A stretch of 22,995 nt of DNA from positions 1 to 22,995 of the forward strand of contig PWGR01000200.1 in the NCBI GenBank assembly GCA_003554565.1, read 5' to 3'. This stretch comes from Clostridia bacterium (GTDB lineage: Bacteria > Bacillota > Sulfobacillia > SLMV01). The notes beneath the pieces were generated by a model. The model saw only the letters and a list, made by a program, of their open reading frames with translations. It was not told where the DNA came from and did not search any database. Positions 1 through 8,301 of this stretch are shown one piece after another (the stretch's first letter is position 1; every line of letters begins with the position of its first letter). A program made the position numbers and the translations under genes.

Positions 1-36
1 ACATCGAAGCCCACCAGACGACCCCTCTCGTCCCGG

Positions 37-933
37 TCAGGCGAGAAGCATGTCGAGCAGGCGATCCAGATCCTCATAATCATAGTACTCGATGCTGATC
101 TTTCCGCGTCCTCCGCGATCCGATAGCCGGACGGGTGTTCCCAGGTGCCGGGCCAGGCGCTCCTGTACATCCCGGACAAACAGCTGCAGATCATCGCCAG
201 CTGTCGCGTCATCGGGCTCCTCCTGCCCGCCCTCACCCTCTTCCTCTTCGCCCGGCGGTTGGCTCTGTCTCCAGCGCTCGAAGGCTTCCTCCGCCTGCCG
301 CACAGTAAGCTGCTCTGACACCACCATCTCAGCAAAGGGTGTCCTTTCATCTCGCGGCAGGCCCAGAACAATCTTCGCGTGGCCCAGGCCCAACAACCCG
401 TCCTGAATCATGTCCTGCACCCTCTCCGGCAGGTGCAGCAGTCGCAAAACATTGGCCACCTGTGACCGGCTGATACCAATCCGCTCGGCCACCTCGGTCT
501 GCGTGAGGCCGACTTCCTTCTGCAGCGTGCTGTATGCGGATGCCTGCTCCATTGGACTGAGGTCTTCGCGCTGCAGATTCTCCACCAGCGCCACCTCCAT
601 CATCTCCTGATCCTCGAGATCAGTGATGATGGCCGGGATGCTCTCCAACCCCGCCATCTCGGCAGCCCGCAGGCGCCTCTCCCCGGCCACGATTTCATAA
701 TCACCATCGTCAGGCCGCAACAAGACCGGTTGAACCACCCCGTGCACCCTGATGGATTCCGCCAGCTCCCCGAGCTTCTCTTCGGAGAAGGCGCGTCGCG
801 GCTGAAATGGGTTGGGGCGAACGGAGGAGATCTCCACCGAGCGCACACCTTCGCCTTCGGGCTCATCAATGGGCTCAGCGTCTCCCAGCAGGGCATCGAG
901 GCCCTTGCCAAGCCTCCGCGTTTTACGCTTCAT
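37..933 (-). CDS. parB: Chromosome-partitioning protein ParB (Spo0J)
   Basis: ParB is the centromere-binding CTPase clamp that loads at parS sites, spreads, and works with ParA and SMC to segregate origins. The 298-residue protein begins with a basic stretch containing LGKGLDALLG, the N-terminal segment that in this family stimulates the ParA ATPase. The N-terminal domain carries PNPFQPR and the CTP-binding box GERRLRA near residues 83-89, then ENLQREDLSPME. A helix-turn-helix follows (LTQTEVAERIGISRSQVANVLRLL, cited by its ends only), then an acidic linker and a C-terminal dimerisation tail ending DLDRLLDMLLA. The ATG overlaps the parA stop by 11 nt and has a good Shine-Dalgarno, GGGAGGTGG. 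It is the last gene of noc-parA-parB in this window. Compared with the second ParB-like protein here (Noc), this one has the ParA-activating N terminus and the Spo0J-type C terminus, so the assignment is firm. Confidence 0.95.
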   Translation of the reverse strand: MKRKTRRLGKGLDALLGDAEPIDEPEGEGVRSVEISSVRPNPFQPRRAFSEEKLGELAESIRVHGVVQPVLLRPDDGDYEIVAGERRLRAAEMAGLESIPAIITDLEDQEMMEVALVENLQREDLSPMEQASAYSTLQKEVGLTQTEVAERIGISRSQVANVLRLLHLPERVQDMIQDGLLGLGHAKIVLGLPRDERTPFAEMVVSEQLTVRQAEEAFERWRQSQPPGEEEEGEGGQEEPDDATAGDDLQLFVRDVQERLARHLGTPVRLSDRGGRGKISIEYYDYEDLDRLLDMLLA

Positions 934-1690
934 CCCCCACCACCTCCCTTGCCAGTTCGGAGTACACCTCAGCGCCCCGTGATTTCGGCTCGTAGTGGAT
1001 GATCGCCTGTCCGTGCCCCGGCGCCTCGCTCAACCGCACATTTCGCGGTATGACAGTGGCGAACACCCGATCCCGGAAATGCTGCTTGATCTCCTCGGCC
1101 ACCTCAATGCTCAGATTCGTACGGCCGTCAAACATGGTCAGCAGCACCCCGTCAATCTTCAGATCGCGGTTCAGGTTGCGCTGAACCAACCTGATGCTGT
1201 TCAGCAACTGCGTCAGTCCCTCGAGGGCATAATACTCGCACTGAATCGGAATCAAAACCCCGTCTGCTGCTGTGAGCGCATTCACGGTCATCAGTCCCAG
1301 GCTTGGCGGGCAGTCCACAATGGTGAAATCAAATTCTTCCCGTATGTGCTTCAGTGCCCTGCGCAGCTGGATCTCGCGGGCCATCATGGATACAAGCTCG
1401 ATCTCAGCTCCGGCCAGGTCGATCGTGGACGGCACTACCTTGAGGTCCTTGATGGTCGTCGCCCGCACCACGCGACGAATAGGCACATCCTCAATCAAAA
1501 CATCATATATGCTCTCATTCAGAATGTCCTTGTCAATACCCATGCCGCTCGTGCTGTTGCCCTGCGGATCAATATCGACCAAAAGTACGGTGCGGTTCTG
1601 CTGCTCCGCAAGGCACGCAGCGAGATTAATGGCTGTCGTGGTCTTACCCACACCGCCTTTCTGGTTGGCGATCGCTATGACTCTACCCAC
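923..1690 (-). CDS. parA: Chromosome-partitioning ATPase ParA (Soj)
   Basis: ParA/Soj is a deviant-Walker ATPase that binds DNA nonspecifically and moves ParB-parS complexes; in Bacillus, Soj also regulates DnaA. With a GTG start at 1690 the protein is 255 residues, the family's normal length. It opens MGRVIAIANQKGGVGKTT, with the deviant Walker A KGGVGKTT at residues 11-18. VLLVDIDPQGNST and FDFTIVDCPPSLG give the Walker A' and Walker B regions. A longer reading from an ATG at 1723 would add 11 residues not seen in the family. The GTG is preceded by AGGGGGAG at ideal spacing, so I prefer it. The start overlaps the end of noc by 8 nt and the stop overlaps the parB start, so the three genes are probably translationally coupled. 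Confidence 0.95.
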   Translation of the reverse strand: MGRVIAIANQKGGVGKTTTAINLAACLAEQQNRTVLLVDIDPQGNSTSGMGIDKDILNESIYDVLIEDVPIRRVVRATTIKDLKVVPSTIDLAGAEIELVSMMAREIQLRRALKHIREEFDFTIVDCPPSLGLMTVNALTAADGVLIPIQCEYYALEGLTQLLNSIRLVQRNLNRDLKIDGVLLTMFDGRTNLSIEVAEEIKQHFRDRVFATVIPRNVRLSEAPGHGQAIIHYEPKSRGAEVYSELAREVVGDEA

Positions 1691-2603
1691 CGCATCTCCC
1701 CCTGTCCCGGTGCGCTCCCGCATCCAGCGGCGCCCGATCCGCCAATTTGCCTTCTCCCGATTTCATGCCCTCTTTGGATATACGAATTACGACTTGGCAT
1801 ACATCATCGTCATCCTCCCGCTGCATGTCCACAGAAAGGCCGGACTCCCGCATGGTCTGCACCGTCTCATGCAGCGAATTGAGGTAAATCCTGAGATCAC
1901 GAACAAACCTGGTGACTCTCTGGCGCTCGCGCCGCGCCGGTTCCTCGCCGCGCAGTGCCCTGCTGACCAATTCGTCCATTTCGCGGGCTGAGGCGCCCAT
2001 ATCAACTGCTCTGCTCAACACCTTGTGCTGCAGTGCAGAATCGGGCAGTCGCAGTAGCGCACGCGCATGGCGTTCGCCGAGTCCGGCCGACCGAACCGTC
2101 TTTCTGATGTCATGATCCAGGGAAAGAAGCCGCATCTTGTTCGAGATCGTCGATTGCTTCATTCCGAGTCGCTCAGCCAACTCCTGCTGCGTCAGGCAGA
2201 ATTTATCGACAATCCGCCTGAAGGCCTCTGCCTCCTCAATGAAGTGCAGATCCTCTCTCTGCAGGTTCTCAGTCAGGCCCAGCAGCGCCATCTGTTCATC
2301 GTCCACATCGCGGACCACCGCGGGTACCGTGTCCAGACCGGCTAGGCGACTTGCCCGCACCCTTCTCTCTCCCACGACCAGCTGGTAGCGCTCATCGTCC
2401 TCCGGCGACCTGCGAACCAGGACAGGTTCAATCACTCCCAGCTGCTTTATGGACTCAGCCAGCTCCCGCAGCTGTTCGTCATCGAAGGCTCGGCGCGGCT
2501 GATACGGACTGCTGTCAATGTCGCAAGCAGCAATTTCTCTGATCTTTGCCCCGGAGTCTTCCCCCGCTGGGCTGCGGGCACGGGCAAACCAGTCCCGGAT
2601 CAT
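1683..2603 (-). CDS. noc: Nucleoid occlusion protein Noc (ParB paralogue)
   Basis: Noc is a CTP-dependent DNA clamp that binds its own palindromic sites, tethers DNA to the membrane and blocks division over the nucleoid. The 306-residue protein has the ParB-type N domain (PYQPRRAF, VVGERRVRASRLAG, ENLQREDLHFIEEAEAF), a helix-turn-helix around LTQQELAERLGMKQSTISNK, and the Noc-like segment GLGERHARALLRL. Its C-terminal part (RFVRDLRIYLNSLHETVQ and later QVVIRISKEG) resembles Bacillus Noc rather than ParB. The first residues, MIRDWFARARS, can form a short amphipathic helix, as expected for the Noc membrane anchor. The ATG has a strong GGGAGGAGA site. The last 25 or so residues are charged and not obviously conserved. 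A perfect Noc-binding palindrome lies at 10767-10782, supporting the call over a second parB. Confidence 0.9.
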   Translation of the reverse strand: MIRDWFARARSPAGEDSGAKIREIAACDIDSSPYQPRRAFDDEQLRELAESIKQLGVIEPVLVRRSPEDDERYQLVVGERRVRASRLAGLDTVPAVVRDVDDEQMALLGLTENLQREDLHFIEEAEAFRRIVDKFCLTQQELAERLGMKQSTISNKMRLLSLDHDIRKTVRSAGLGERHARALLRLPDSALQHKVLSRAVDMGASAREMDELVSRALRGEEPARRERQRVTRFVRDLRIYLNSLHETVQTMRESGLSVDMQREDDDDVCQVVIRISKEGMKSGEGKLADRAPLDAGAHRDRGRCGG

Positions 2604-2686
2604 GAGCAGATCTCCTCCCTCATGAAACTCGAATTCCCCAAAGGGAGTGCGCTTTCCTCCCCGAGAGCCAAAGAATACCCGAGGAC

Positions 2687-3310
2687 TCAGGATCGGCGTC
2701 GACGCAGCGCGGCAAGAACCTCACCCGGATCGCGCCCCTGGCGGGCCAGCAGGACAAATGCATGGAAGAAAAGGTCAGCCGTCTCCTCAACCAGCCGGTC
2801 ACCATGCCCCGCCGCAAGGATGACCTCGATTGCCTCCTCGCCTATCTTGCGGAGAAGCTGTTCGCGCTCACCCTGCAGCAGGCTGGCCACATAGGACTCT
2901 CCCGCATCAGCATCCCGGCGAGACCCGATAACTTGGTGCAGTTCGGTGACAATTTCAAGATCCCATCGCGCTTTATCATCGCACTGCGACCACAGGGTAT
3001 AAAAGAAGCAGCTGTCGGACCCAGTATGGCAGGCAGGACCTCCCGCCTCCACCATATACAGTATCGCATCAGCGTCGCAATCTGTCCGCACCTCCACCAC
3101 TTTCTGCCAGTTCCCGGAAGTTGCTCCCTTTTCCCAGAGCTCACCACGGCTCCGGCTGAAGAAGTGGGCCAGGCCAGTCTCAACAGTGAGTCGGACGGCC
3201 TGCTCGTTGGCGTAGGCGAGAGTGAGAACCCTTCCATCAGCGACGCGCTGCATCACAACCGGTACCAGGCCGTCTCCGTCAAATCTCACATCATCAATAG
3301 CAAGAGTCAC
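2687..3310 (-). CDS. hisIE: Bifunctional phosphoribosyl-AMP cyclohydrolase / phosphoribosyl-ATP pyrophosphatase HisIE
   Basis: This fusion catalyses steps 2 and 3 of histidine synthesis: PR-ATP to PR-AMP (HisE part) and ring opening of PR-AMP (HisI part). The HisI domain is about residues 1-115. It holds the metal-binding aspartates of TDCDADA (D77, D79, D81) and cysteines C78, C94 and C101. The HisE domain occupies roughly 118-207, with GEEAIEVILAA near 157-167 and EETADLFFH near 175-183. The GTG start overlaps the hisF stop in a GTGA junction and has GGAGG 7 nt upstream. This is the last gene of the his operon; an 83-nt gap separates it from noc. That gap contains only a weak possible hairpin (GGGAG/CTCCC followed by TTT), so read-through into noc is plausible. 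Confidence 0.95.
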   Translation of the reverse strand: MTLAIDDVRFDGDGLVPVVMQRVADGRVLTLAYANEQAVRLTVETGLAHFFSRSRGELWEKGATSGNWQKVVEVRTDCDADAILYMVEAGGPACHTGSDSCFFYTLWSQCDDKARWDLEIVTELHQVIGSRRDADAGESYVASLLQGEREQLLRKIGEEAIEVILAAGHGDRLVEETADLFFHAFVLLARQGRDPGEVLAALRRRRS

Positions 3311-4071
3311 AATCGAACCTCCACACCAGCATCTGACAGAAATTCCTTGACACCCCGTACAGACCAGTCCCCGTAGTGAAATATGCTGGCAGCCAAGGCT
3401 GCATCGGCACCGGCCTCAAAAGCCGCCAACATGTCTTCGGGGCCACCCGCACCACCCGATGCAATTATCGGTACCGGAACTCGTTCATGGAGTTCGGCGA
3501 TGAGCTCGACGTCATAACCACTGGTGGTTCCATCGCGATCCACACTGGTTACCAGAAGCTCCCCTGCACCCAGCTCGACGGCGCGTTCCGCCCACTCCAG
3601 GGCATCCATATCTGCAGACTGCGACCCCCCATGGGTTCTGACCTCCCACGAGAGTTCGCCCGCACTATCCAACCGGCGCGCGTCAATTGCAACCACAATG
3701 CACTGCCGGCCGAATTCAGCGGCGGCACTGTCAATCAATGCGGGATCCCGGACCGCTGCCGTATTAATCGACACCTTGTCCGCACCCGACCGAAGAATAT
3801 CTCTCACGTGCGCGGGGGATTCGATCCCGCCCCCGACCGTGAGCGGAATTGACACCTCAGCGGCCACGCCGGCCACCCATTGCAGCATAGTTCTCCGCTT
3901 CTGGACCGTGGCTGATATGTCCAAGAAGACCAGCTCATCTGCACCGGCCTCCGAATAGACAGCAGCCAGTTCCTGCGGATCTCCCGCATCCCGCAGCCCA
4001 GCAAATTTCACTCCTTTTACCACCCGGCCGTCTGCAACATCAAGGCACGGAATAATTCTCTTCGGCAACAT
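3307..4071 (-). CDS. hisF: Imidazole glycerol phosphate synthase cyclase subunit HisF
   Basis: HisF is the (beta/alpha)8-barrel cyclase half of IGP synthase. It uses ammonia from HisH to turn PRFAR into imidazole glycerol phosphate and AICAR. The start chosen is the ATG at 4071, giving 254 residues beginning MLPKRIIPCLDVADGRVVKG. It has AAAGGAG six nt upstream, whereas extension to a TTG at 4092 adds seven unconserved residues that include the ribosome-binding site. Catalytic D11 (CLDVADG) and D130 (VVAIDAR) are both present, as are the phosphate-binding GGGIES and ASGGAGG loops. It lies 17 nt after hisA and overlaps hisIE by 4 nt. Its partner HisH is two genes upstream. Confidence 0.96.
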   Translation of the reverse strand: MLPKRIIPCLDVADGRVVKGVKFAGLRDAGDPQELAAVYSEAGADELVFLDISATVQKRRTMLQWVAGVAAEVSIPLTVGGGIESPAHVRDILRSGADKVSINTAAVRDPALIDSAAAEFGRQCIVVAIDARRLDSAGELSWEVRTHGGSQSADMDALEWAERAVELGAGELLVTSVDRDGTTSGYDVELIAELHERVPVPIIASGGAGGPEDMLAAFEAGADAALAASIFHYGDWSVRGVKEFLSDAGVEVRL

Positions 4072-4088
4072 CGCCTTCTCCTTTCTCC

Positions 4089-4808
4089 TCAATCACCGCC
4101 CAGGACTGCCTCCGGTGATAACGACCCGTCATACAGAGCCCGCCCCACAATTACGCCTTCCAGACCATCCGCACGACGCGCCAAAACCCCGAGAGCTTCC
4201 AGGTGTTCCGGGGCCCCCACACCACCCGAGGCAATCACGCGCACACCCGTGCTCAATACCTCACTCAGCAGTTGCAGATTGGGACCCGAGAGCATTCCAT
4301 CACGGTCGATATCAGTAACGATCACCCTTTTTACCCCCATATCGACCAGATCCTGACAGAAGTCACGGGCCCGAAGATGAGTGTCTGTCTGCCATCCTTC
4401 CACCGCCACCCGCCGCGCGCGGCAATCTACTCCCACCGACACCCGACAACCAAACTCGCTCAATAGTTCCTGCAATATTTCCGGTCGCTTCACGGCAGCT
4501 GTGCCCAGTATGATACGGTGCGCTCCAGCGTCGAACATGCGCTCCGCCGCCCTTCGACTCCGAATGCCCCCACCGACCTGCAGCAAAGCTCCGGCTTCGG
4601 CTACCCGACTAATCACCCGCAAATTACCCATATGCCCCGTCCGTGCCCCGTCCAGATCAACCACGTGTATCAGCTCAGCCCCCCATTTAACCCATTGGCG
4701 GGCCACCGCCGCTGGATCGTCAGAGAACTCAGTCTCGCGGGCGAAATCTCCCCGCGTCAGCCGGACGCATCGCCCTCCCCGGATATCAATTGCCGGGATG
4801 ACCCTCAT
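4089..4808 (-). CDS. hisA: ProFAR isomerase HisA
   Basis: HisA is 1-(5-phosphoribosyl)-5-[(5-phosphoribosylamino)methylideneamino]imidazole-4-carboxamide isomerase, a (beta/alpha)8 barrel that opens the aminoaldose ring to give PRFAR, the HisHF substrate. The 239-residue protein starts MRVIPAIDIRGG with catalytic D8; the second catalytic aspartate is D128 in VGVDCR. Phosphate loops VGGGIRS and IASGGVG are intact. The order HisA-HisF and the half-barrel similarity fit the known ancient duplication. The ATG sits in an ATGA overlap with the hisH stop and has GGGAGGGG upstream. Length and motifs are normal. A dual-function PriA-type enzyme (also acting in tryptophan synthesis) cannot be excluded from sequence alone, but nothing here suggests it. 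Confidence 0.95.
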   Translation of the reverse strand: MRVIPAIDIRGGRCVRLTRGDFARETEFSDDPAAVARQWVKWGAELIHVVDLDGARTGHMGNLRVISRVAEAGALLQVGGGIRSRRAAERMFDAGAHRIILGTAAVKRPEILQELLSEFGCRVSVGVDCRARRVAVEGWQTDTHLRARDFCQDLVDMGVKRVIVTDIDRDGMLSGPNLQLLSEVLSTGVRVIASGGVGAPEHLEALGVLARRADGLEGVIVGRALYDGSLSPEAVLGGD

Positions 4809-5425
4809 TGTCCACCCCTCCCGGCCAGCTGCACAAAATTGCGCAACAACTGGCGACCATCATGTCCACTCTTCTCTGGATGAAACTGCACACCCCACAG
4901 GCTGCCTTCTCTCAGGGCGCTCACGAAGGTCGTACCGTACTCCGTAACAGCCAGATCACTTTCGCCCCCCGCAGCCGGAAGGAAATAAGAATGTGTGAAG
5001 TACATGTAGGGAGCTTCTCCCAGATCACTGAACAGGCATTTCGACCGGATAATGTGTACGCGATTCCAGCCAACATGCGGCACCTTGACTTCAGGCGGCA
5101 ATTTAACAGCGCGGTGATGGAGAATCCCCAGCCCGGGTGCCCCGTCCCGCGCCTCTTCGCTGCCGGCGGCCAGCATCTGCATTCCCAGGCAGATGCCCAG
5201 CACTGGAACCTCCTGCGCAGCTGCTTCTCGCAGAGCAATGTCCAGGCCCGCGGCGCGCAGGGCTCGCATGCCCGCCGAAAAAGCTCCCACACCCGGGAGG
5301 ATGATACCGTCAGCCTGCCGCAGGGGTGTGGGCTCAGAGGCTATGATGTGCTCCACCCTGAGTCGACACAGGGCATTGGCCACACTGCGCACATTATTGA
5401 GGCCATAATCAACTATCGCAATCAC
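4805..5425 (-). CDS. hisH: Imidazole glycerol phosphate synthase glutaminase subunit HisH
   Basis: HisH is the class I glutamine amidotransferase subunit that hydrolyses glutamine and passes ammonia through HisF. It has 206 residues and the full catalytic triad: C79 in GICLGMQ, with H182 and E184 in QFHPEKSG. The oxyanion-strand region PGVGAF near residues 44-49 is also present. The start is GTG in a GTGA overlap with the hisB stop; AAGGGAG lies about 10 nt upstream. It overlaps hisA by 4 nt. The tight coupling to hisA and hisF fits the need for a stoichiometric HisH-HisF complex. Confidence 0.95.
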   Translation of the reverse strand: MIAIVDYGLNNVRSVANALCRLRVEHIIASEPTPLRQADGIILPGVGAFSAGMRALRAAGLDIALREAAAQEVPVLGICLGMQMLAAGSEEARDGAPGLGILHHRAVKLPPEVKVPHVGWNRVHIIRSKCLFSDLGEAPYMYFTHSYFLPAAGGESDLAVTEYGTTFVSALREGSLWGVQFHPEKSGHDGRQLLRNFVQLAGRGGQ

Positions 5426-6009
5426 CGATCAATAACTCCCTTGGTGGAAGGAACATCGCCATCCGGAATCGCCTGCACAGCCCAGTGGAGTGCGCGACCG
5501 GTCGCCTTGAATGCAGCCTCACAGAGATGATGCGCATTGCCGCCGGCCAGAACCCTCAGATGCAAGGTAATCCCGCCGCCCACACTGAACGCACGAAAGA
5601 ACTCCGGAACAAGATCAGTGTGAAACGCACCGAAAGCCCGGGCGGGAACCGGCAAATCGCCGGCGAAGAATGGACGACCACTCAGATCAACAGTTGATGC
5701 AACAAGACTCTCGTCCATGGGAATGACGGCGTGACCAAACCGCTCAATTGCCCCATCATCTTCCAGCGCATTCTTTAGGGCTCGTCCGATGCAAAGCCCC
5801 ACATCCTCAACAAGATGATGCCCGTCCACCTGCAGGTCTCCCTCGCCGTCCACCTGCAGATTCATGCCCCCGTGAAACCCCATAGCCGTGAGCATGTGAT
5901 CAAAGAACGGAATGTCTGTCCGGGCACACACTTCGGGCGGCCCGTCCAGATCCAGACTGACCCGGATTCGCGTCTCGTTCGTCTCGCGCTCGGAATCTCC
6001 CCGTCGCAT
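5422..6009 (-). CDS. hisB: Imidazoleglycerol-phosphate dehydratase HisB
   Basis: HisB dehydrates IGP to imidazole acetol phosphate. This is the monofunctional 195-residue form, without the fused histidinol-phosphatase found in enterobacteria. Metal-binding signatures are present: FFDHML (D37, H38), GHHLVED (H64, H65, E68), a central MDESL, and NAHHLCEAAFKA near the C terminus. The ATG at 6009 follows the hisC stop by one nucleotide and has AGGTGG upstream. An upstream in-frame reading to 6045 would overlap hisC and adds nothing conserved. The gene ends in a GTGA overlap with hisH. Because it lacks a phosphatase domain, the histidinol-phosphate phosphatase must come from elsewhere in the genome. 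Confidence 0.95.
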   Translation of the reverse strand: MRRGDSERETNETRIRVSLDLDGPPEVCARTDIPFFDHMLTAMGFHGGMNLQVDGEGDLQVDGHHLVEDVGLCIGRALKNALEDDGAIERFGHAVIPMDESLVASTVDLSGRPFFAGDLPVPARAFGAFHTDLVPEFFRAFSVGGGITLHLRVLAGGNAHHLCEAAFKATGRALHWAVQAIPDGDVPSTKGVIDR

Positions 6010-6010
6010 A

Positions 6011-7015
6011 TCAATCCACCTGCCTGCACAGGTCACCGAGGGCATCGCGCAGTGTATCCGCCTGCTCCGGCAACCCCACGGTAACCCGCAGAAATTCCGG
6101 CAAATCCGGGAAATGGCGAATGAGGATCCCGCGCTCCTTTAACGCGGCCGCAATCTGTCCCGCATCCATGCCGAATAATCCCTCATCCACCCGCACCAGG
6201 AAGAAGTTTGCCTCGCTGGGAAGCGTCGTCAGGCCCGGAATATCTTCCAGATCTCTGCGCATTATTTCACGTCCGCGCAGCAGTTCGTCCACGGTCTCCA
6301 GCTGCATGTCGGCATTGCGCACCACCGCACAGGCCATCGCCTGACTCACAGCACTCAGGTTGAACGGCTGACGAACTGCGTCGATCTCGGCCACTTTGTC
6401 CGGATGCCCCACCAGGTAGCCTATTCGCAGGGCAGCCACCCCGAAGGCCTTTGACAGTGTACGTATCACCACCAACCGGGGATCCCTACTGACAGCATCC
6501 ACCATAGTGTGTCCGCCAAATTCGTAATAGGCCTCATCCACAGCAATGAGCCGGGCATCAGTGGCACAGATGGTCTCAATATCATCCGGTGAGAAGTAGT
6601 TGCCCGTGGGGTTGTTAGGGTGACAGAGCACAACGGCTGAGGGGGACTGTCCTATGGCCCGGGTCAGACCGGCCACATCGAGTTCAAAGTCTTCGGTCAG
6701 CGGTATTTCCACAACCTCGAGGCCCAGGACCTCGGCGAGAACCCGGTACATTCCGAAAGTGGGAACCGGTATGACCACCCGCTCGACGTCGTGCATATGA
6801 GCCAGAAAGAGCAGCTGTATCATGTCATCCGATCCGTTGGATATCATCAACTGCTCCCCGGACACACCCGCGTAGTCAGCAAGTGCGCGCCGCAGCCCTG
6901 GCGCTTCCTGGTCCGGATAGAACTGCAGGTCGAGATCGCGGGCCTCCTGCAGCGCCACACTCATGAGTTCAGGGCAGAGACCGTAAGGGTTCTCATTGAA
7001 GTGCAGCCTCAGCAT
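6011..7015 (-). CDS. hisC: Histidinol-phosphate aminotransferase HisC (short N terminus)
   Basis: HisC is a PLP-dependent fold-type I aminotransferase making L-histidinol phosphate from imidazole acetol phosphate and glutamate. It has 334 residues, with NENPYG at 7-12, CHPNNPTG at 131-138, DEAYYEF at 160-166, the PLP lysine K189 in TLSKAFG, and a substrate-phosphate arginine in LRIGY. The protein starts almost directly at the NENPYG motif, so the N-terminal arm of roughly 20-25 residues seen in most HisC proteins is missing. An in-frame TGA two codons upstream of the ATG rules out a longer start. The start has AAGGAGGG at good spacing and overlaps the hisD stop in ATGCTGA. Function is very likely retained because all active-site motifs are intact. 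Confidence 0.93.
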   Translation of the reverse strand: MLRLHFNENPYGLCPELMSVALQEARDLDLQFYPDQEAPGLRRALADYAGVSGEQLMISNGSDDMIQLLFLAHMHDVERVVIPVPTFGMYRVLAEVLGLEVVEIPLTEDFELDVAGLTRAIGQSPSAVVLCHPNNPTGNYFSPDDIETICATDARLIAVDEAYYEFGGHTMVDAVSRDPRLVVIRTLSKAFGVAALRIGYLVGHPDKVAEIDAVRQPFNLSAVSQAMACAVVRNADMQLETVDELLRGREIMRRDLEDIPGLTTLPSEANFFLVRVDEGLFGMDAGQIAAALKERGILIRHFPDLPEFLRVTVGLPEQADTLRDALGDLCRQVD

Positions 7016-8301
7016 TCCTCATCCCTCCTTATGGCGATGGAGTCGGCATGGGCAGCGAGTCCTTCCGCACGCGCGAACAGTTCTGTCGGGTGTGCCAGCT
7101 GGGCGAAACCCTCTTTTGACATATGCAGTATATTGGTCCGCTTCAAGAAGGACTCTACGCCCAGCGCAGAGCCAAATCTGGCCGTACCTGCGGTTGGAAG
7201 AACGTGGTTGACGCCAGCCGTATAGTCACCAAACGCCACCGCCGTCAGGGGGCCGATGAACACTGCACCCACGTTCCGCACCTTTGTCAGCTTCTCAGCT
7301 GAATCCCGCATACGTATGGACAGATGCTCCGGAGCCTGTCGGTTGATCAGCTCCCACAGATGGTCCTCAGGCCCCACAACCGCGGCCGACTCGTTCTCCA
7401 GCGCAGCCCGTGCGATCTCCTCGCGCTCTGTATTTTTCGCCTGGTTCTCGACCTCCGCCGACACCTCCGCAAAAAAGTCTGCGTCCCCGGTAAACAGGAA
7501 CACACCCGCCTCGGGATCATGCTCGGCCTGTGCCACCAAGTCGGCCGCCACCGTACAGCTGTCCGCCGAATCATCAGCAATCACCGCCAGCTCCGACGGA
7601 CCGGCCAGCGAATCAATCTCCACCACTCCATACACCAGTCGCTTTGCTTCGGTGACATATATGTTCCCCGGACCGCATATGATGTCGGCCGCTGGCACAG
7701 TTTCTGTACCAAAAGCCATAGCTGCAATGGCCTGTGCCCCGCCAATGCGGAACACCTTCTCAACACCCAGCAAGGCAGCGGCGGCGAGAATGAGGGGATT
7801 CACTTCGCCGTCCGGTCCCGGAGGACTACACACCACCAACTCCTCGACTCCGGCAACCTGAGCAGGCACCGCTCCCATCAGCAGCGATGAAGGATAAGCG
7901 GCCCGTCCGCCGGGAACGTAGATTCCCGCTCGTTTCATCGGAAGGACCTTCTGACCTACGATACTTCCATCCTCCCGGGTGTCCCACCAGCTCCCGTAAA
8001 CCTCCCGCCTGTGAAAACTCCGGAGATTGGCGATCGCTAACCGCATGGCCTCAATCAGATCACCGGGAATCTGTTCTGGACCACGTGCGATGGCATCTGG
8101 ATCCACCGCCAGTCCGCGCTCCCTGAGATCAGAAACCCCGTCAAACATGCCGGCATACTCGCAGACCACGGCATCCCCATCTTCGCGCACACTGCGGAGA
8201 ATCTCGCTGACCCTGGTTTCCACGGAAATATCCCAGGTGAGACCCCGGTCTCTCTGCAGGAATCGCTGCACAAACTCCGCCTCCGTATACCGCCTCAGCA
8301 T
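7009..8301 (-). CDS. hisD: Histidinol dehydrogenase HisD
   Basis: HisD oxidises L-histidinol to L-histidine in two NAD-dependent steps and is a zinc enzyme. The 430-residue protein has the family landmarks in order: RAGIYVPGGRAAYPS, RIGGAQAIAAMAFGT, CGPGNIYVTEAKR, the signature EIDSLAGPSELAVIAD, AQAEHDPEA, NRQAPEHL and GDYTAGVNHVLPT. The Q and H of GGAQA/AEHD and the D and H of the later motifs are the expected metal and catalytic residues. Length is typical. The ATG overlaps the hisG stop in ATGCTGA, with AAAGGA upstream. The same ten bases, ATGCTGAGGC, occur at the hisC start. Confidence 0.97.
   Translation of the reverse strand: MLRRYTEAEFVQRFLQRDRGLTWDISVETRVSEILRSVREDGDAVVCEYAGMFDGVSDLRERGLAVDPDAIARGPEQIPGDLIEAMRLAIANLRSFHRREVYGSWWDTREDGSIVGQKVLPMKRAGIYVPGGRAAYPSSLLMGAVPAQVAGVEELVVCSPPGPDGEVNPLILAAAALLGVEKVFRIGGAQAIAAMAFGTETVPAADIICGPGNIYVTEAKRLVYGVVEIDSLAGPSELAVIADDSADSCTVAADLVAQAEHDPEAGVFLFTGDADFFAEVSAEVENQAKNTEREEIARAALENESAAVVGPEDHLWELINRQAPEHLSIRMRDSAEKLTKVRNVGAVFIGPLTAVAFGDYTAGVNHVLPTAGTARFGSALGVESFLKRTNILHMSKEGFAQLAHPTELFARAEGLAAHADSIAIRRDEEC

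Noticed and set aside
1..36. Start of another minus-strand gene after parB
   Set aside because: There is a possible GTG or ATG with a weak purine-rich stretch upstream, but only about ten codons are visible, too little to support a gene.
995..1991. Plus-strand open frames opposite parA and noc (295 and 239 codons)
   Set aside because: They are antisense to well-conserved parA and noc, have no ribosome-binding sites worth noting and no recognisable domains.
2604..2686. Rho-independent terminator between hisIE and noc
   Set aside because: The best hairpin has a five-pair stem with a nine-base loop and only three Ts, too weak to call.
8216..8229. GTTTCCACGGAAAT in hisD as a second Noc-binding site
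   Set aside because: It matches the Noc consensus at 11 of 14 positions but the central CCGG is broken and symmetry is imperfect, so it is not supported.
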